64,000 nt of DNA from Nitratireductor alexandrii (GTDB taxonomy: Bacteria > Pseudomonadota > Alphaproteobacteria > Rhizobiales > Rhizobiaceae), in contig NZ_RBVY01000005.1 of assembly GCF_004000215.1 (NCBI RefSeq), forward strand, positions 124,001-188,000, read 5' to 3'. Below, in pieces: positions 43,196-51,410 of the stretch (its first letter is position 1; every line of letters starts with the position of its first letter). Below the pieces are notes generated by a model. The model was not told where the DNA came from. It made no database searches and saw nothing but the letters and a program-made list of their open reading frames with translations. Position numbers and translations under genes: made by a program.

Positions 43196-44575
43196 CTATC
43201 TGCCGCGCAGGTCGCGCGCGGCCAGGTCGAGCGCCCTTGCGATCCGCTTGCAGGCCATGTCGATCGTCTCCCTGGTCCAGATCAGCGGCGGCGACAGGAT
43301 CATGGTGTCGTTGACGGCCCGCATCATCAGCCCGTTGGCGATCGCGTGGTCGCGCACCAGGGAGGCGGCGCGCCCGACCGGATCGAACCGCGTCTTGGTC
43401 TCTTTGTCCTTGACGATCTCGATCGCCGCCAGCAGGCCGAAACTGCGGATTTCGCCGACGAGCGCGTGATCGCCGAGCTTTTGCCTCAAGGCCTCGCCCA
43501 GATACGGTCCGGTATCCTCGGCCACCCGCGCGACCAGCCCCTCGCGTTCGATGATCTCGAGGTTCTTCAGCGCCACCGCGCAGGCGACCGGATGGCCGGA
43601 ATAGGTGTAGCCGTGAAAGAACTCGCCGCCCTTCTCGACCAGGGTGGTGGCGATGCGGTCGCCGACCAGGAGCGCCGACAGCGGCTGGTAGCCCGAGGTG
43701 AGCGCCTTGGCGGTGGTGATCGTGTCGGGCTCGATGCCCATCGACTGTGCCGCAAACCAGGCGCCGGTGCGGCCGTAACCGGTGATCACCTCGTCGAGCA
43801 TCAGCAAGACATCGTATTTGCGGCAGATACGCTGGATCTCGGGCCAGTAGCTCGCCGGCGGGATCTTGACCCCGCCCGCCCCCATCACCGGCTCGCCGAT
43901 GAAGGCGGCGACTGTGTCCGGCCCAGCCTCCAGGATCGCGTCTTCGAGCGCGCGCGCCGCGCGCAGGCCGAAATCTTCGTCGCTTTCGCCCGCCTCGGCC
44001 AGTTCGTAGGCATAAGGCGGCATGACATGGACGATGTTGGGCACCGCGCCGTGCAACTGGTCGTGCATGGCCGCCATCCCGCCCAGCGACGCGCCGGCGA
44101 TCGTCGAGCCGTGATAGGCCCAGTCGCGCGAGATCACCCGGTTCTTCTCCGGCTTGCCTTCCAGCGCCCAGTAATGGCGCACCAGCCGCAGCGCGGTGTC
44201 GTTGGCTTCCGAGCCCGACGAGCCGTAAAACACCTGGTTGATGCCGTCGGGAGCGAGTTCGGCCAGCTTCTTGGCCAGCAGAACCGGCGTCGGCGTGGAA
44301 CAGCGGAAGAAGGCGTTGTAGTAAGGCAGCTCCTTCATCTGCTCATAAGCCACCTCGGCGAGTTCGTCCCGGCCGTAACCGACATTCACACACCAAAGCC
44401 CGGCCATGCCGTCCAGGATCTCGTTGCCGTCCATGTCATAGACGAACGGCCCGTCGGCGCGGGCAATGATGCGGCTGCCGGCGGCGCGCAGGTCCTTGTG
44501 ATCGGTGAACGGATGCAGATGATGCGCGGCGTCGGCCTGGCGAAGCTGCGCAAGCGAATAGTTCTGATAGGTCAT
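43196..44575 (-). CDS. Class III omega-aminotransferase
   Basis: This 459-residue PLP enzyme belongs to the class III family. The PLP Lys lies in TTAKALTSGYQPLSA, the cofactor Asp in LLMLDEVITGYGRTG, and GSSGSEANDTALRL is the phosphate loop. Relatives include putrescine-, beta-alanine- and taurine-pyruvate aminotransferases, and the substrate cannot be told from sequence alone. It is transcribed divergently from the MttB-like gene, across 386 bases without a gene. The context suggests an amine or betaine product, but this is inference. Confidence 0.9.
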   Translation of the reverse strand: MTYQNYSLAQLRQADAAHHLHPFTDHKDLRAAGSRIIARADGPFVYDMDGNEILDGMAGLWCVNVGYGRDELAEVAYEQMKELPYYNAFFRCSTPTPVLLAKKLAELAPDGINQVFYGSSGSEANDTALRLVRHYWALEGKPEKNRVISRDWAYHGSTIAGASLGGMAAMHDQLHGAVPNIVHVMPPYAYELAEAGESDEDFGLRAARALEDAILEAGPDTVAAFIGEPVMGAGGVKIPPASYWPEIQRICRKYDVLLMLDEVITGYGRTGAWFAAQSMGIEPDTITTAKALTSGYQPLSALLVGDRIATTLVEKGGEFFHGYTYSGHPVACAVALKNLEIIEREGLVARVAEDTGPYLGEALRQKLGDHALVGEIRSFGLLAAIEIVKDKETKTRFDPVGRAASLVRDHAIANGLMMRAVNDTMILSPPLIWTRETIDMACKRIARALDLAARDLRGR

Positions 44576-44829
44576 GATGGTGTCGTCCTTGCGTGAATCG
44601 ATCCGGCGCCAAGGCCGGTGGCGAATTCAGGCATGGCCGGGCGGAGAATAGCCGATACGCGCGCACAGCCGCAGAAGCTCGGCATGGCGCGTTCTGGGCG
44701 ACGGTGTGATCGCCGCGCCCGCAGTGTGCGATTTGAAAGGCGAAGCCTGCATGATCGCGCCAGGATGCCCGAGATCGCGCGCGCCTTCAAGCACGCGCCG
44801 CGGCGCCCCTTGGCCCGGCCGGAGCGGCG

Positions 44830-44872
44830 ATGTCGCATTTGTCTTGGCGGCAACCGGCCGCCATGTCGCATT
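44830..44872. promoter_or_regulatory. Tandem direct repeat in the aminotransferase-mttB intergenic region
   Basis: ATGTCGCATT occurs at 44830-44839 and again at 44863-44872, a 33-base period, about three helical turns. It lies 90-132 bases before the mttB-like start. Spaced direct repeats suit AraC/GlxA-type activators, which control betaine genes in many bacteria; that match is inferred. The rest of the 386-bp gap (44576-44961) holds nothing I recognise. Confidence 0.45.
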
Positions 44873-44961
44873 GCTTGCCCTTATGGTCGCCGCCTCCCCT
44901 ATCGGCACGACCGGGATCGGCGACAATGCCCCCCCGCCTCGAAACAACGCCGGAGCCTCGC

Positions 44962-46542
44962 ATGAGCCTTGAAACCCCGCCGCCCCCTCCCGCAGCGACC
45001 GGCGAGCGCGGACGGCGCGGCGGACGCGCGGGCAAGCGCGCGGGACATGCGGCGGCCGGCATAGACCAGCCCCCCTTCCGCCAGCACGCCCTGCCGTTCC
45101 AGCCGACGGCGCTAATGTCGGACGACGAACTGGAATCCATCCATCTCGCCTCGCTGCGCGTGCTCAAGGAGATCGGCATCGACGTGCTGCACGACGAGGC
45201 GCGCGCGCTGATGAAAAAGGCCGGCGCCGACGTCGCCCCCGGGTCGGTGCGGGTGCGTTTCGATGCCGATATGATCATGGAGCAGATGGCGCATTGTCCG
45301 CCTGAATTCACGCTGCACGCCCGCAACCCCGCACACAATGTCCGCTTCGGCGGCAACAATGTCATTTTTTCGCTGATGGCCTCGGCGCCCAATTGCTGCG
45401 ACACCGATTCCGGCCGCCGGCCCGGCAACCAGCTCGACTACCGCAACCTGCTCAAGCTCGGTCAGCAGCACAACATCATCCAGTGCACGGGCGGCTATCC
45501 GGTCGAGCCGATCGACGTCCATCCCTCGATACGGCACCTGGAATGCATCCGCGACCTGGCGCTTTTGACCGACAAGGCCTTCCACATCTATTCGCTCGGC
45601 AAGGAGCGCAATCTCGACGGCATCGAGATCGCCCGCATCGCGCGCGGCATCTCCCGCGAACAGCTTGCAAACGAGCCTTCGACCTTCACCATCATCAACA
45701 CCAACTCGCCGCTCAAGCTCGACATCCCGATGATGGAAGGCATCATCCAGATGGCCGGCGCCGGACAGGCCGTCATCGTCACCCCGTTCACGCTGGCCGG
45801 CGCGATGGCGCCGGTCACGGTCGCCGGCGCGCTGGTGGAACAGAACGCCGAGGCGCTGGCCGGCCTCGCCTTCGCGCAGATGGTCAGAAGGGGAACGCCG
45901 GTCGGGTATGGCGGCTTCACCTCCAATGTCGACATGAAGTCGGGCGCGCCCGCCTTCGGCACGCCCGAATATATGAAGGCCCAGCTCGTCGGCGGCCAGC
46001 TCGCCCGCCGCTACAAGGTTCCCTACCGCACCTCCAATGTCTGCGCGGCCAACACAGTCGACGCCCAGGCCGCCTATGAAAGCGTGTTTTCGCTATGGGG
46101 CGCGATCCAGGGCGGCGGCAATCTTCTCATGCACGGCGCCGGCTGGCTCGAGGGCGGGCTGCAATGTTCCTACGAAAAGCTCATGCTCGACATCGAGCTT
46201 CTGCAGATGGTGGCCGAATTCATGAGCCCGCTCGACCTGTCGCAGGACGCGCTCGGCATCGAGGCCATGCGCCAGGTCGGTCCCGGCGGGCATTTTTTCG
46301 GCACCCCCCACACCCAGTCGCGCTACAAGACCGCCTTCTACGCGCCGATCATCTCCGACTGGCGCAATTACGAGAACTGGCAGCTCGCCGGCAGCCCGAC
46401 CGCCATCGAACGCGCCAACACGCTGTGGAAGGAACGGCTGGCGGCCTACGAAAAACCGCCGATAGACCCGGCGATCGAGGAGGAACTCAACGATTTCGTC
46501 GACCGCCGCATCGCCGAGGGCGGCGCCCCGACGGATTTTTGA
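44962..46542 (+). CDS. Non-pyrrolysine MttB-family methyltransferase
   Basis: This 526-residue protein belongs to the trimethylamine methyltransferase (MttB) superfamily, with a TIM barrel carrying SPLKLDIPMMEG and FTLAGAMAPVTVAGA. It is open in frame throughout, with no amber codon, so it belongs to the non-pyrrolysine group whose known members demethylate glycine betaine, proline betaine or carnitine and pass the methyl to a corrinoid protein. No corrinoid protein gene is in the window. The first 45 residues are basic, Pro- and Gly-rich and probably disordered. ATG 44962 fits, though an upstream frame is open. It starts a plus-strand row with M24 and dimethylglycine dehydrogenase genes. Confidence 0.85.
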   Translation: MSLETPPPPPAATGERGRRGGRAGKRAGHAAAGIDQPPFRQHALPFQPTALMSDDELESIHLASLRVLKEIGIDVLHDEARALMKKAGADVAPGSVRVRFDADMIMEQMAHCPPEFTLHARNPAHNVRFGGNNVIFSLMASAPNCCDTDSGRRPGNQLDYRNLLKLGQQHNIIQCTGGYPVEPIDVHPSIRHLECIRDLALLTDKAFHIYSLGKERNLDGIEIARIARGISREQLANEPSTFTIINTNSPLKLDIPMMEGIIQMAGAGQAVIVTPFTLAGAMAPVTVAGALVEQNAEALAGLAFAQMVRRGTPVGYGGFTSNVDMKSGAPAFGTPEYMKAQLVGGQLARRYKVPYRTSNVCAANTVDAQAAYESVFSLWGAIQGGGNLLMHGAGWLEGGLQCSYEKLMLDIELLQMVAEFMSPLDLSQDALGIEAMRQVGPGGHFFGTPHTQSRYKTAFYAPIISDWRNYENWQLAGSPTAIERANTLWKERLAAYEKPPIDPAIEEELNDFVDRRIAEGGAPTDF

Positions 46543-46559
46543 AGCGGAACCGCGACGCC

Positions 46560-47816
46560 ATGACCATGCTCGACTGGCATGCGGGCCGCAGCGACCTTGC
46601 CGAGATCGCCACGCTCGACCGCGCGCCGCAGACCGAAGAGATCGACCTGGTCGCGGTACGCGGCTACCGGCTGGCGCGCCTGCGCGCCGAAATGGCGCGA
46701 CGCGACATCGCCGCCCTGATCCTGTCTGACCCGGTCAACATCCGCTATGCGACCGGCACGCGCAACATGCAGGTCTTTTCGGCCCGCAACGCGCCCTCGC
46801 GCTACCTGCTCGTTACCGGCGATCGCACCATCCTCTACGAGTTCACCGGCTGCATGCATCTGGCGGCCGGTTTCGAGACGGTCGACGAGGTGCGGCCGGC
46901 GCTCACCGCCAGCTTCGTCGCCGCTGGGCCGCGCATCGCCGCGCGCGAACGCGCCTGGGCCAAGGAGATGGCGCTGACACTGAAAGAGCTGGTGGGCGCG
47001 CGCGCCACGGTCGGATTGGAGCGCATGAACGCCGGCGCGGCCCTGGCGCTCGGCGCGCACGGGGTCAGGCTGGTCGATGCGCAGGCGCCGGTGGAGATGG
47101 CGCGCGCGATCAAGTCGGCGGAGGAGATGAAATGCGTGCGCGCCTCGCTGCGCGCCACCGAAACCGCGGTTGCGCTCATGCGCGCCGCGCTCCGCCCCGG
47201 CATCTCCGAAAACCAGCTCTGGTCGGTGCTGCACCAGGCCGTGATCGCCCAAGACGGCGACTATTGCGAGACCCGGCTGCTGTCGTCGGGCGCGCGCACC
47301 AATCCCTGGTTTCAGGAGAGCGGGCCGCGGATCATCGGCGCGAACGAGTTGATCGCGCTCGACACAGACGTCGTCGGCTGCCACGGCTATTATTCCGATT
47401 TCTCGCGCAGCTTTCATTCCGGCCCCGCAAAACCGAGCCCGGCGCAGCGCACGCTCTACAAGACCGCCCGCGAGCAGGTCGAGCACAACATGGCGATCAT
47501 CCGGCCCGGACTCAGCTTCCGCGACTACGCCGAACGCGCCTGGGACATTCCCGAACGCTACCACGCCAATCGCTACTACCTGTCGGCGCATGGCTGCGGC
47601 ATGACCGGCGAATACCCCTATCTCTACCACCGCGCCGACTTCGCCGACGCCGGTTATGACGGCGTGATCGAACCCGGCATGACGCTGTGCGTGGAAAGCT
47701 ATATCGGCGAGGACGGCGGACACGAGGGCGTCAAGCTCGAACAGCAGATCCTGGTGACCGAAACCGGCACGGAGCTGTTGTCGGAATTTCCCTTCGAGGA
47801 TGCGCTGATGGCGTGA
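46560..47816 (+). CDS. M24-family DddP-like protein lacking the proposed catalytic Asp
   Basis: This 418-residue protein has the M24 (pita-bread) fold and DddP-like signatures such as DPVNIRYATGTRNMQ. The metal ligands are intact: Asp268, Asp270, Asp280, His344, Glu379 and Glu394. In DddP the His is followed six residues on by a catalytic Asp (Asp377 in Ruegeria, recalled); here that position is Gly350, in HGCGMTGEYPY. It is therefore not expected to be a standard DMSP lyase. It may hydrolyse another substrate, such as a betaine-derived compound or a peptide. It starts 17 bases after the MttB-like gene and precedes the dehydrogenase gene by 63 bases, so an operon is likely. Confidence 0.83.
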   Translation: MTMLDWHAGRSDLAEIATLDRAPQTEEIDLVAVRGYRLARLRAEMARRDIAALILSDPVNIRYATGTRNMQVFSARNAPSRYLLVTGDRTILYEFTGCMHLAAGFETVDEVRPALTASFVAAGPRIAARERAWAKEMALTLKELVGARATVGLERMNAGAALALGAHGVRLVDAQAPVEMARAIKSAEEMKCVRASLRATETAVALMRAALRPGISENQLWSVLHQAVIAQDGDYCETRLLSSGARTNPWFQESGPRIIGANELIALDTDVVGCHGYYSDFSRSFHSGPAKPSPAQRTLYKTAREQVEHNMAIIRPGLSFRDYAERAWDIPERYHANRYYLSAHGCGMTGEYPYLYHRADFADAGYDGVIEPGMTLCVESYIGEDGGHEGVKLEQQILVTETGTELLSEFPFEDALMA

Positions 47817-47879
47817 CCAGCACCTGAATCGCGATGTGAAGACCATGATTCATTGTTTGAAGAAAGCGGACACAAAGGC

Positions 47880-50456
47880 ATGAAATCACACGTCAAAGCG
47901 GTTGTGATCGGCGGCGGGGTCGTCGGCTGCTCGGTGCTCTACCATCTGGCACGGGCCGGCTGGACCGACGTGATGCTGATCGAGCGTTCCGAACTGACTT
48001 CCGGCTCGTCCTGGCATGCCGCAGGCGGCTTCCACACGCTCAACGGCGACCCCAACGTAGCCCGTCTCCAGGCCTATACGGTCCAGCTCTACAAGGAGCT
48101 GGAAGAGTTATCCGGCCAGTCCTGCTCGCTGCATCTGACCGGCGGCGTGATGATGGCCGACAGTCCCGAACGGATGGATTTCCTGCGGCTCGCCCACGCC
48201 AAGGGCCGTTATCTCGGCATGGACACCGAGCTGATCACGCCGTCGGAAGCCAAGGCGATGTTTCCGCTGATGGACGAGACGAATTTCGTCGGCGCGATGT
48301 GGGATCCGGTCGAGGGCCATCTCGATCCTTCCGGCACCACCCACGCCTACGCCAAGGCGGCCAAAAAACTCGGCGCCGAGATCGTGCTCAGGAACCGCGT
48401 CACCGAGCTGACCCAGGAAGCGGACGGCACCTGGAACGTGGTCACCGAACAGGGCACGGTGAAGGCCGAGCACGTGGTCAATTGCGGCGGGCTGTGGGCG
48501 CGCGAGGTCGGCCGCATGGTCGGGCTCGAACTGCCGCTGCTGGCCATGGAACACATGTATCTGCTGACCGAGCCCATGCCGGAGGTGGAGGCGTTCAACC
48601 GAGCCACCGGGCGCGAAATGGTCGGCGTGCTCGACTTCAAGGGCGAGATCTATACCCGCCAGGAACGCAACGGCATCCTGCTCGGCACCTACGAAAAGGC
48701 CTGCAAGCCCTGGTCGCCGCAAACCACGCCGTGGGAGTTCGGCCACGAGCTCCTGCAGCCCGACCTCGACCGCATCGCACCGTCGCTGGAAATCGGCTTC
48801 AAGCATTTCCCCGGCATCGAAAAGGCCGGCATCAAGCAGGTCATCAACGGCCCCTTCACCTTCGCCCCCGACGGCAACCCACTGGTCGGCCCGGTTCAGG
48901 GGCTGACCAATTTCTGGGTGGCGTGCGCGGTCATGGCCGGGTTTTCGCAGGGCGGCGGCGTCGGTCTGGCGCTGTCGAACTGGATGGTAAACGGCGATCC
49001 GGGCTTCGACGTATGGGGCATGGACGTCGCCCGCTTCGGCGAGTGGGCGAGCCTGCGCTACACCAACGCCAAGGTGCGCGAAAACTATTCCAGGCGCTTT
49101 TCGATCCGCTTTCCCAACGAGGAACTGCCGGCCGCCCGGCCCGCCCAGACGACGCCGCTCTACGACGTGATGGTGCGCGACAACAACGCCGTCATGGGCG
49201 ATTCCTGGGGACTGGAAACGCCGCTCTGGTTCGCGCCCGAGGGCACGGAAGCGAAAGATATCGTCTCCTTCCACCGCTCCAACGATTTCGAGCATGTCGG
49301 TCGCGAGGTGCGTGCCGTGCGCGAGCGCGTCGGCGTGACCGAGATCGCCAATTTCGCCAAATACCAGGTCACCGGTCCCGGCGCGGAAGACTTTCTCAAC
49401 CGGCTGATGACCAATCGCATGCCGAAGCCGGGACGCCTGGTGCTGACCCCGATGCTCAACGAATTCGGCAAGCTGATCGGCGATTTCACCATCGCCAAGG
49501 CCGGCGACGAGCGTTTCATGATCTGGGGCTCATCGGCCGCCGCCATCTATCACATGCGCTGGTTCGAAAAGCATCTGCCCAAGGACGGGTCGGTGCGCAT
49601 CCACCGCTTCGACCAGACCCTGGTCGGCCTATCGATCGCCGGGCCGCGTGCCCGCGACGTGCTGCAGGAACTGGTCGACGAGGATGTCTCCAACGCCGCC
49701 TTCCGCTTCATGGATTTCCGCGAGATGGCGGTCGCCGGCGCGCCCTGCATGGTCAACCGCGTCACCTATACCGGCGACCTCGGCTACGAGATCTGGATGC
49801 CGCCGGCTTATGAGCGCCTGGTCTATCAGGCGATCAAGGACGCCGGCGCACAGCACGGCATCACCGATTTCGGCATGCGCGCGCTGCTGTCGATGCGGCT
49901 TGAAAAGAACTTTCCGACCTGGTTCCGCGAGCTCCGGCCGATCTACGGACCATTCGAGGGCGCGATGGAGCGCTTCGTCAAGCTGGAAAAGAACGACTTC
50001 ATCGGCCGCGACGCGGCCGCGAAGGAGGCGAAGGACGGCCCCGGGCTGCGGCGGGTCTCGATGATCATCGATGCGCTCGACGCCGACGTGATGGGCGACG
50101 AGCCGGTCTGGGCGCGCGTTCAAGGAAAGGATTTCGGCACGGTCGAGCCGCCGCACGGCTACGGGGCGCCGCGTTTCGACGCCAGCGGGACCGAGACCCG
50201 GCTCTCCAAAGCCGATCACGGCGCCTCGTCGGTGCGTGGCCTCCGCGACGGCGACTGGAGCGTGGTCGGCTGGGTGACGTCGGGCGGCTACGCCCATCAT
50301 GTCGGGCTGTCGATGGCGCAGGCCTACGTACCGGCGGCACTCGCCGACCAGGAGAGCGAAAACCTGTTCGAGATCGAGATTTTGGGCGAGAGGCGGCCGG
50401 CGCGCATCACGGTCGAGGCGCCGTTCGATCCCGGCGGCGACAAGATGAGGGGGTAG
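47880..50456 (+). CDS. Dimethylglycine/sarcosine dehydrogenase-like FAD protein with GcvT domain
   Basis: This 858-residue protein has an FAD domain with the GxGxxG motif in VIGGGVVGCSVLYHLA and SGSSWHAAGGFH, whose His is the likely site of covalent FAD. The second half (about residue 430 onward) is a folate-binding GcvT aminomethyltransferase domain. This is the dimethylglycine dehydrogenase arrangement, giving demethylation with transfer of the one-carbon unit to tetrahydrofolate. The C-terminal GcvT region contains an unusual 50-residue stretch around residues 760-810 (GTVEPPHGYGAP). It lies after the M24 gene. The exact methylamine is unknown; dimethylglycine fits the betaine context. Confidence 0.88.
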   Translation: MKSHVKAVVIGGGVVGCSVLYHLARAGWTDVMLIERSELTSGSSWHAAGGFHTLNGDPNVARLQAYTVQLYKELEELSGQSCSLHLTGGVMMADSPERMDFLRLAHAKGRYLGMDTELITPSEAKAMFPLMDETNFVGAMWDPVEGHLDPSGTTHAYAKAAKKLGAEIVLRNRVTELTQEADGTWNVVTEQGTVKAEHVVNCGGLWAREVGRMVGLELPLLAMEHMYLLTEPMPEVEAFNRATGREMVGVLDFKGEIYTRQERNGILLGTYEKACKPWSPQTTPWEFGHELLQPDLDRIAPSLEIGFKHFPGIEKAGIKQVINGPFTFAPDGNPLVGPVQGLTNFWVACAVMAGFSQGGGVGLALSNWMVNGDPGFDVWGMDVARFGEWASLRYTNAKVRENYSRRFSIRFPNEELPAARPAQTTPLYDVMVRDNNAVMGDSWGLETPLWFAPEGTEAKDIVSFHRSNDFEHVGREVRAVRERVGVTEIANFAKYQVTGPGAEDFLNRLMTNRMPKPGRLVLTPMLNEFGKLIGDFTIAKAGDERFMIWGSSAAAIYHMRWFEKHLPKDGSVRIHRFDQTLVGLSIAGPRARDVLQELVDEDVSNAAFRFMDFREMAVAGAPCMVNRVTYTGDLGYEIWMPPAYERLVYQAIKDAGAQHGITDFGMRALLSMRLEKNFPTWFRELRPIYGPFEGAMERFVKLEKNDFIGRDAAAKEAKDGPGLRRVSMIIDALDADVMGDEPVWARVQGKDFGTVEPPHGYGAPRFDASGTETRLSKADHGASSVRGLRDGDWSVVGWVTSGGYAHHVGLSMAQAYVPAALADQESENLFEIEILGERRPARITVEAPFDPGGDKMRG

Positions 50457-50519
50457 CGAGGCGGACGCATCTGGTGTCTGTTGCGCCTTCAAACCGGCCC
50501 CGACTCGACGGATACCAGC

Positions 50520-51278
50520 ATGACCAACGACACCCGCTCGCCCCGCCTCGCCGTACTGATCGACGCCGACAACGCCTCGGCGCGCATCGCCGACGGCCTT
50601 TTCGACGAAATCGCCAAGATCGGCGAGGCCAGCGTGCGGCGCATCTATGGCGATTTTTCCGGCACACGCTCCAAGGGATGGGCCGACATCCTGGCCCGTC
50701 ACGCCATCATTCCGCACCAGCAATTCGCCTACACGACCGGCAAGAACGCCTCCGACATCACGCTGGTGATCGACGCCATGGATTTGTTGCACAGCGGCCG
50801 GTTCGACGGGTTCTGCCTGGTCTCGTCCGACAGCGACTTCACCCGGCTCGCAGCCCGCATCCGCGAACAGGGCGTGGACGTCTACGGCTTCGGCGAGCGC
50901 AAGACGCCGGAAAGCTTCCGCCAGGCCTGCCGCCGCTTCATCTACACCGAAAACCTCTTGCCGGGCGCGGCCGCCAATCAGGAGCCCGACGCCGAAAAGG
51001 CCAAGCCGCTGCAGCCGCCGAGCGCCGCGACCCCGATCATCACCAAGGTGATCGAGCAGATGGACAGCGACGACGGCTGGGTGCCGCTGGGGGCGGTGGG
51101 CACGCATCTGGCCAATCTGGCGTCCGATTTCGATCCCCGCACCTACGGGTTTCGCAAACTGTCCGACCTGGTGCGCAAGACCAACGCCTTCGAGATCGAC
51201 CATCCCGAGGGCGGCGCGCTGCGCATCCGCCTCAAGCCGGAAGGCAAGGCCGGCGGCGGGCGGGCAAAAAGGGCCTGA
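50520..51278 (+). CDS. NYN-domain nuclease-like protein with OST-HTH/LOTUS domain
   Basis: This 252-residue protein begins with a NYN (PIN-like) domain: LAVLIDADNAS and CLVSSDSDFTRLA give the conserved Asp residues expected to bind Mg. Residues 175-240 (ITKVIEQMDSDDGWVPLG ... DFDPRTYGFRKLSDLVR) form an OST-HTH/LOTUS domain, a fold linked to RNA binding. The protein is probably an RNA-directed nuclease. It sits among methylamine genes by chance or by a shared transcript, 63 bases after the dehydrogenase. I chose ATG 50520; an upstream frame start at 50481 is possible. Confidence 0.9.
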   Translation: MTNDTRSPRLAVLIDADNASARIADGLFDEIAKIGEASVRRIYGDFSGTRSKGWADILARHAIIPHQQFAYTTGKNASDITLVIDAMDLLHSGRFDGFCLVSSDSDFTRLAARIREQGVDVYGFGERKTPESFRQACRRFIYTENLLPGAAANQEPDAEKAKPLQPPSAATPIITKVIEQMDSDDGWVPLGAVGTHLANLASDFDPRTYGFRKLSDLVRKTNAFEIDHPEGGALRIRLKPEGKAGGGRAKRA

Positions 51279-51410
51279 AGCGGCGGCACCCGGCAGCGCC
51301 CGCGCGATCGCACGCCGGCGCGCTCAAAGGTCCGAATCCGGGCAGTTCATGTCGGCTTTGCGCCTTGTCGACGGCCACGATCGGCGCCAGTCTCCTTGTG
51401 AGGAGGAGAC

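Noticed and set aside
43196-44575. The class III aminotransferase as taurine-pyruvate aminotransferase
   Set aside because: It fits the sulfur theme, but nothing in the sequence distinguishes it from putrescine or beta-alanine enzymes, and no sulfoacetaldehyde gene is nearby.
44962-46542. A pyrrolysine-containing MttB
   Set aside because: No in-frame TAG codon occurs; the protein is open throughout.
47880-50456. DMSP demethylase DmdA because of the GcvT domain next to a DddP homologue
   Set aside because: DmdA is a single GcvT-like protein of about 370 residues without FAD; this one has a full N-terminal FAD dehydrogenase domain.
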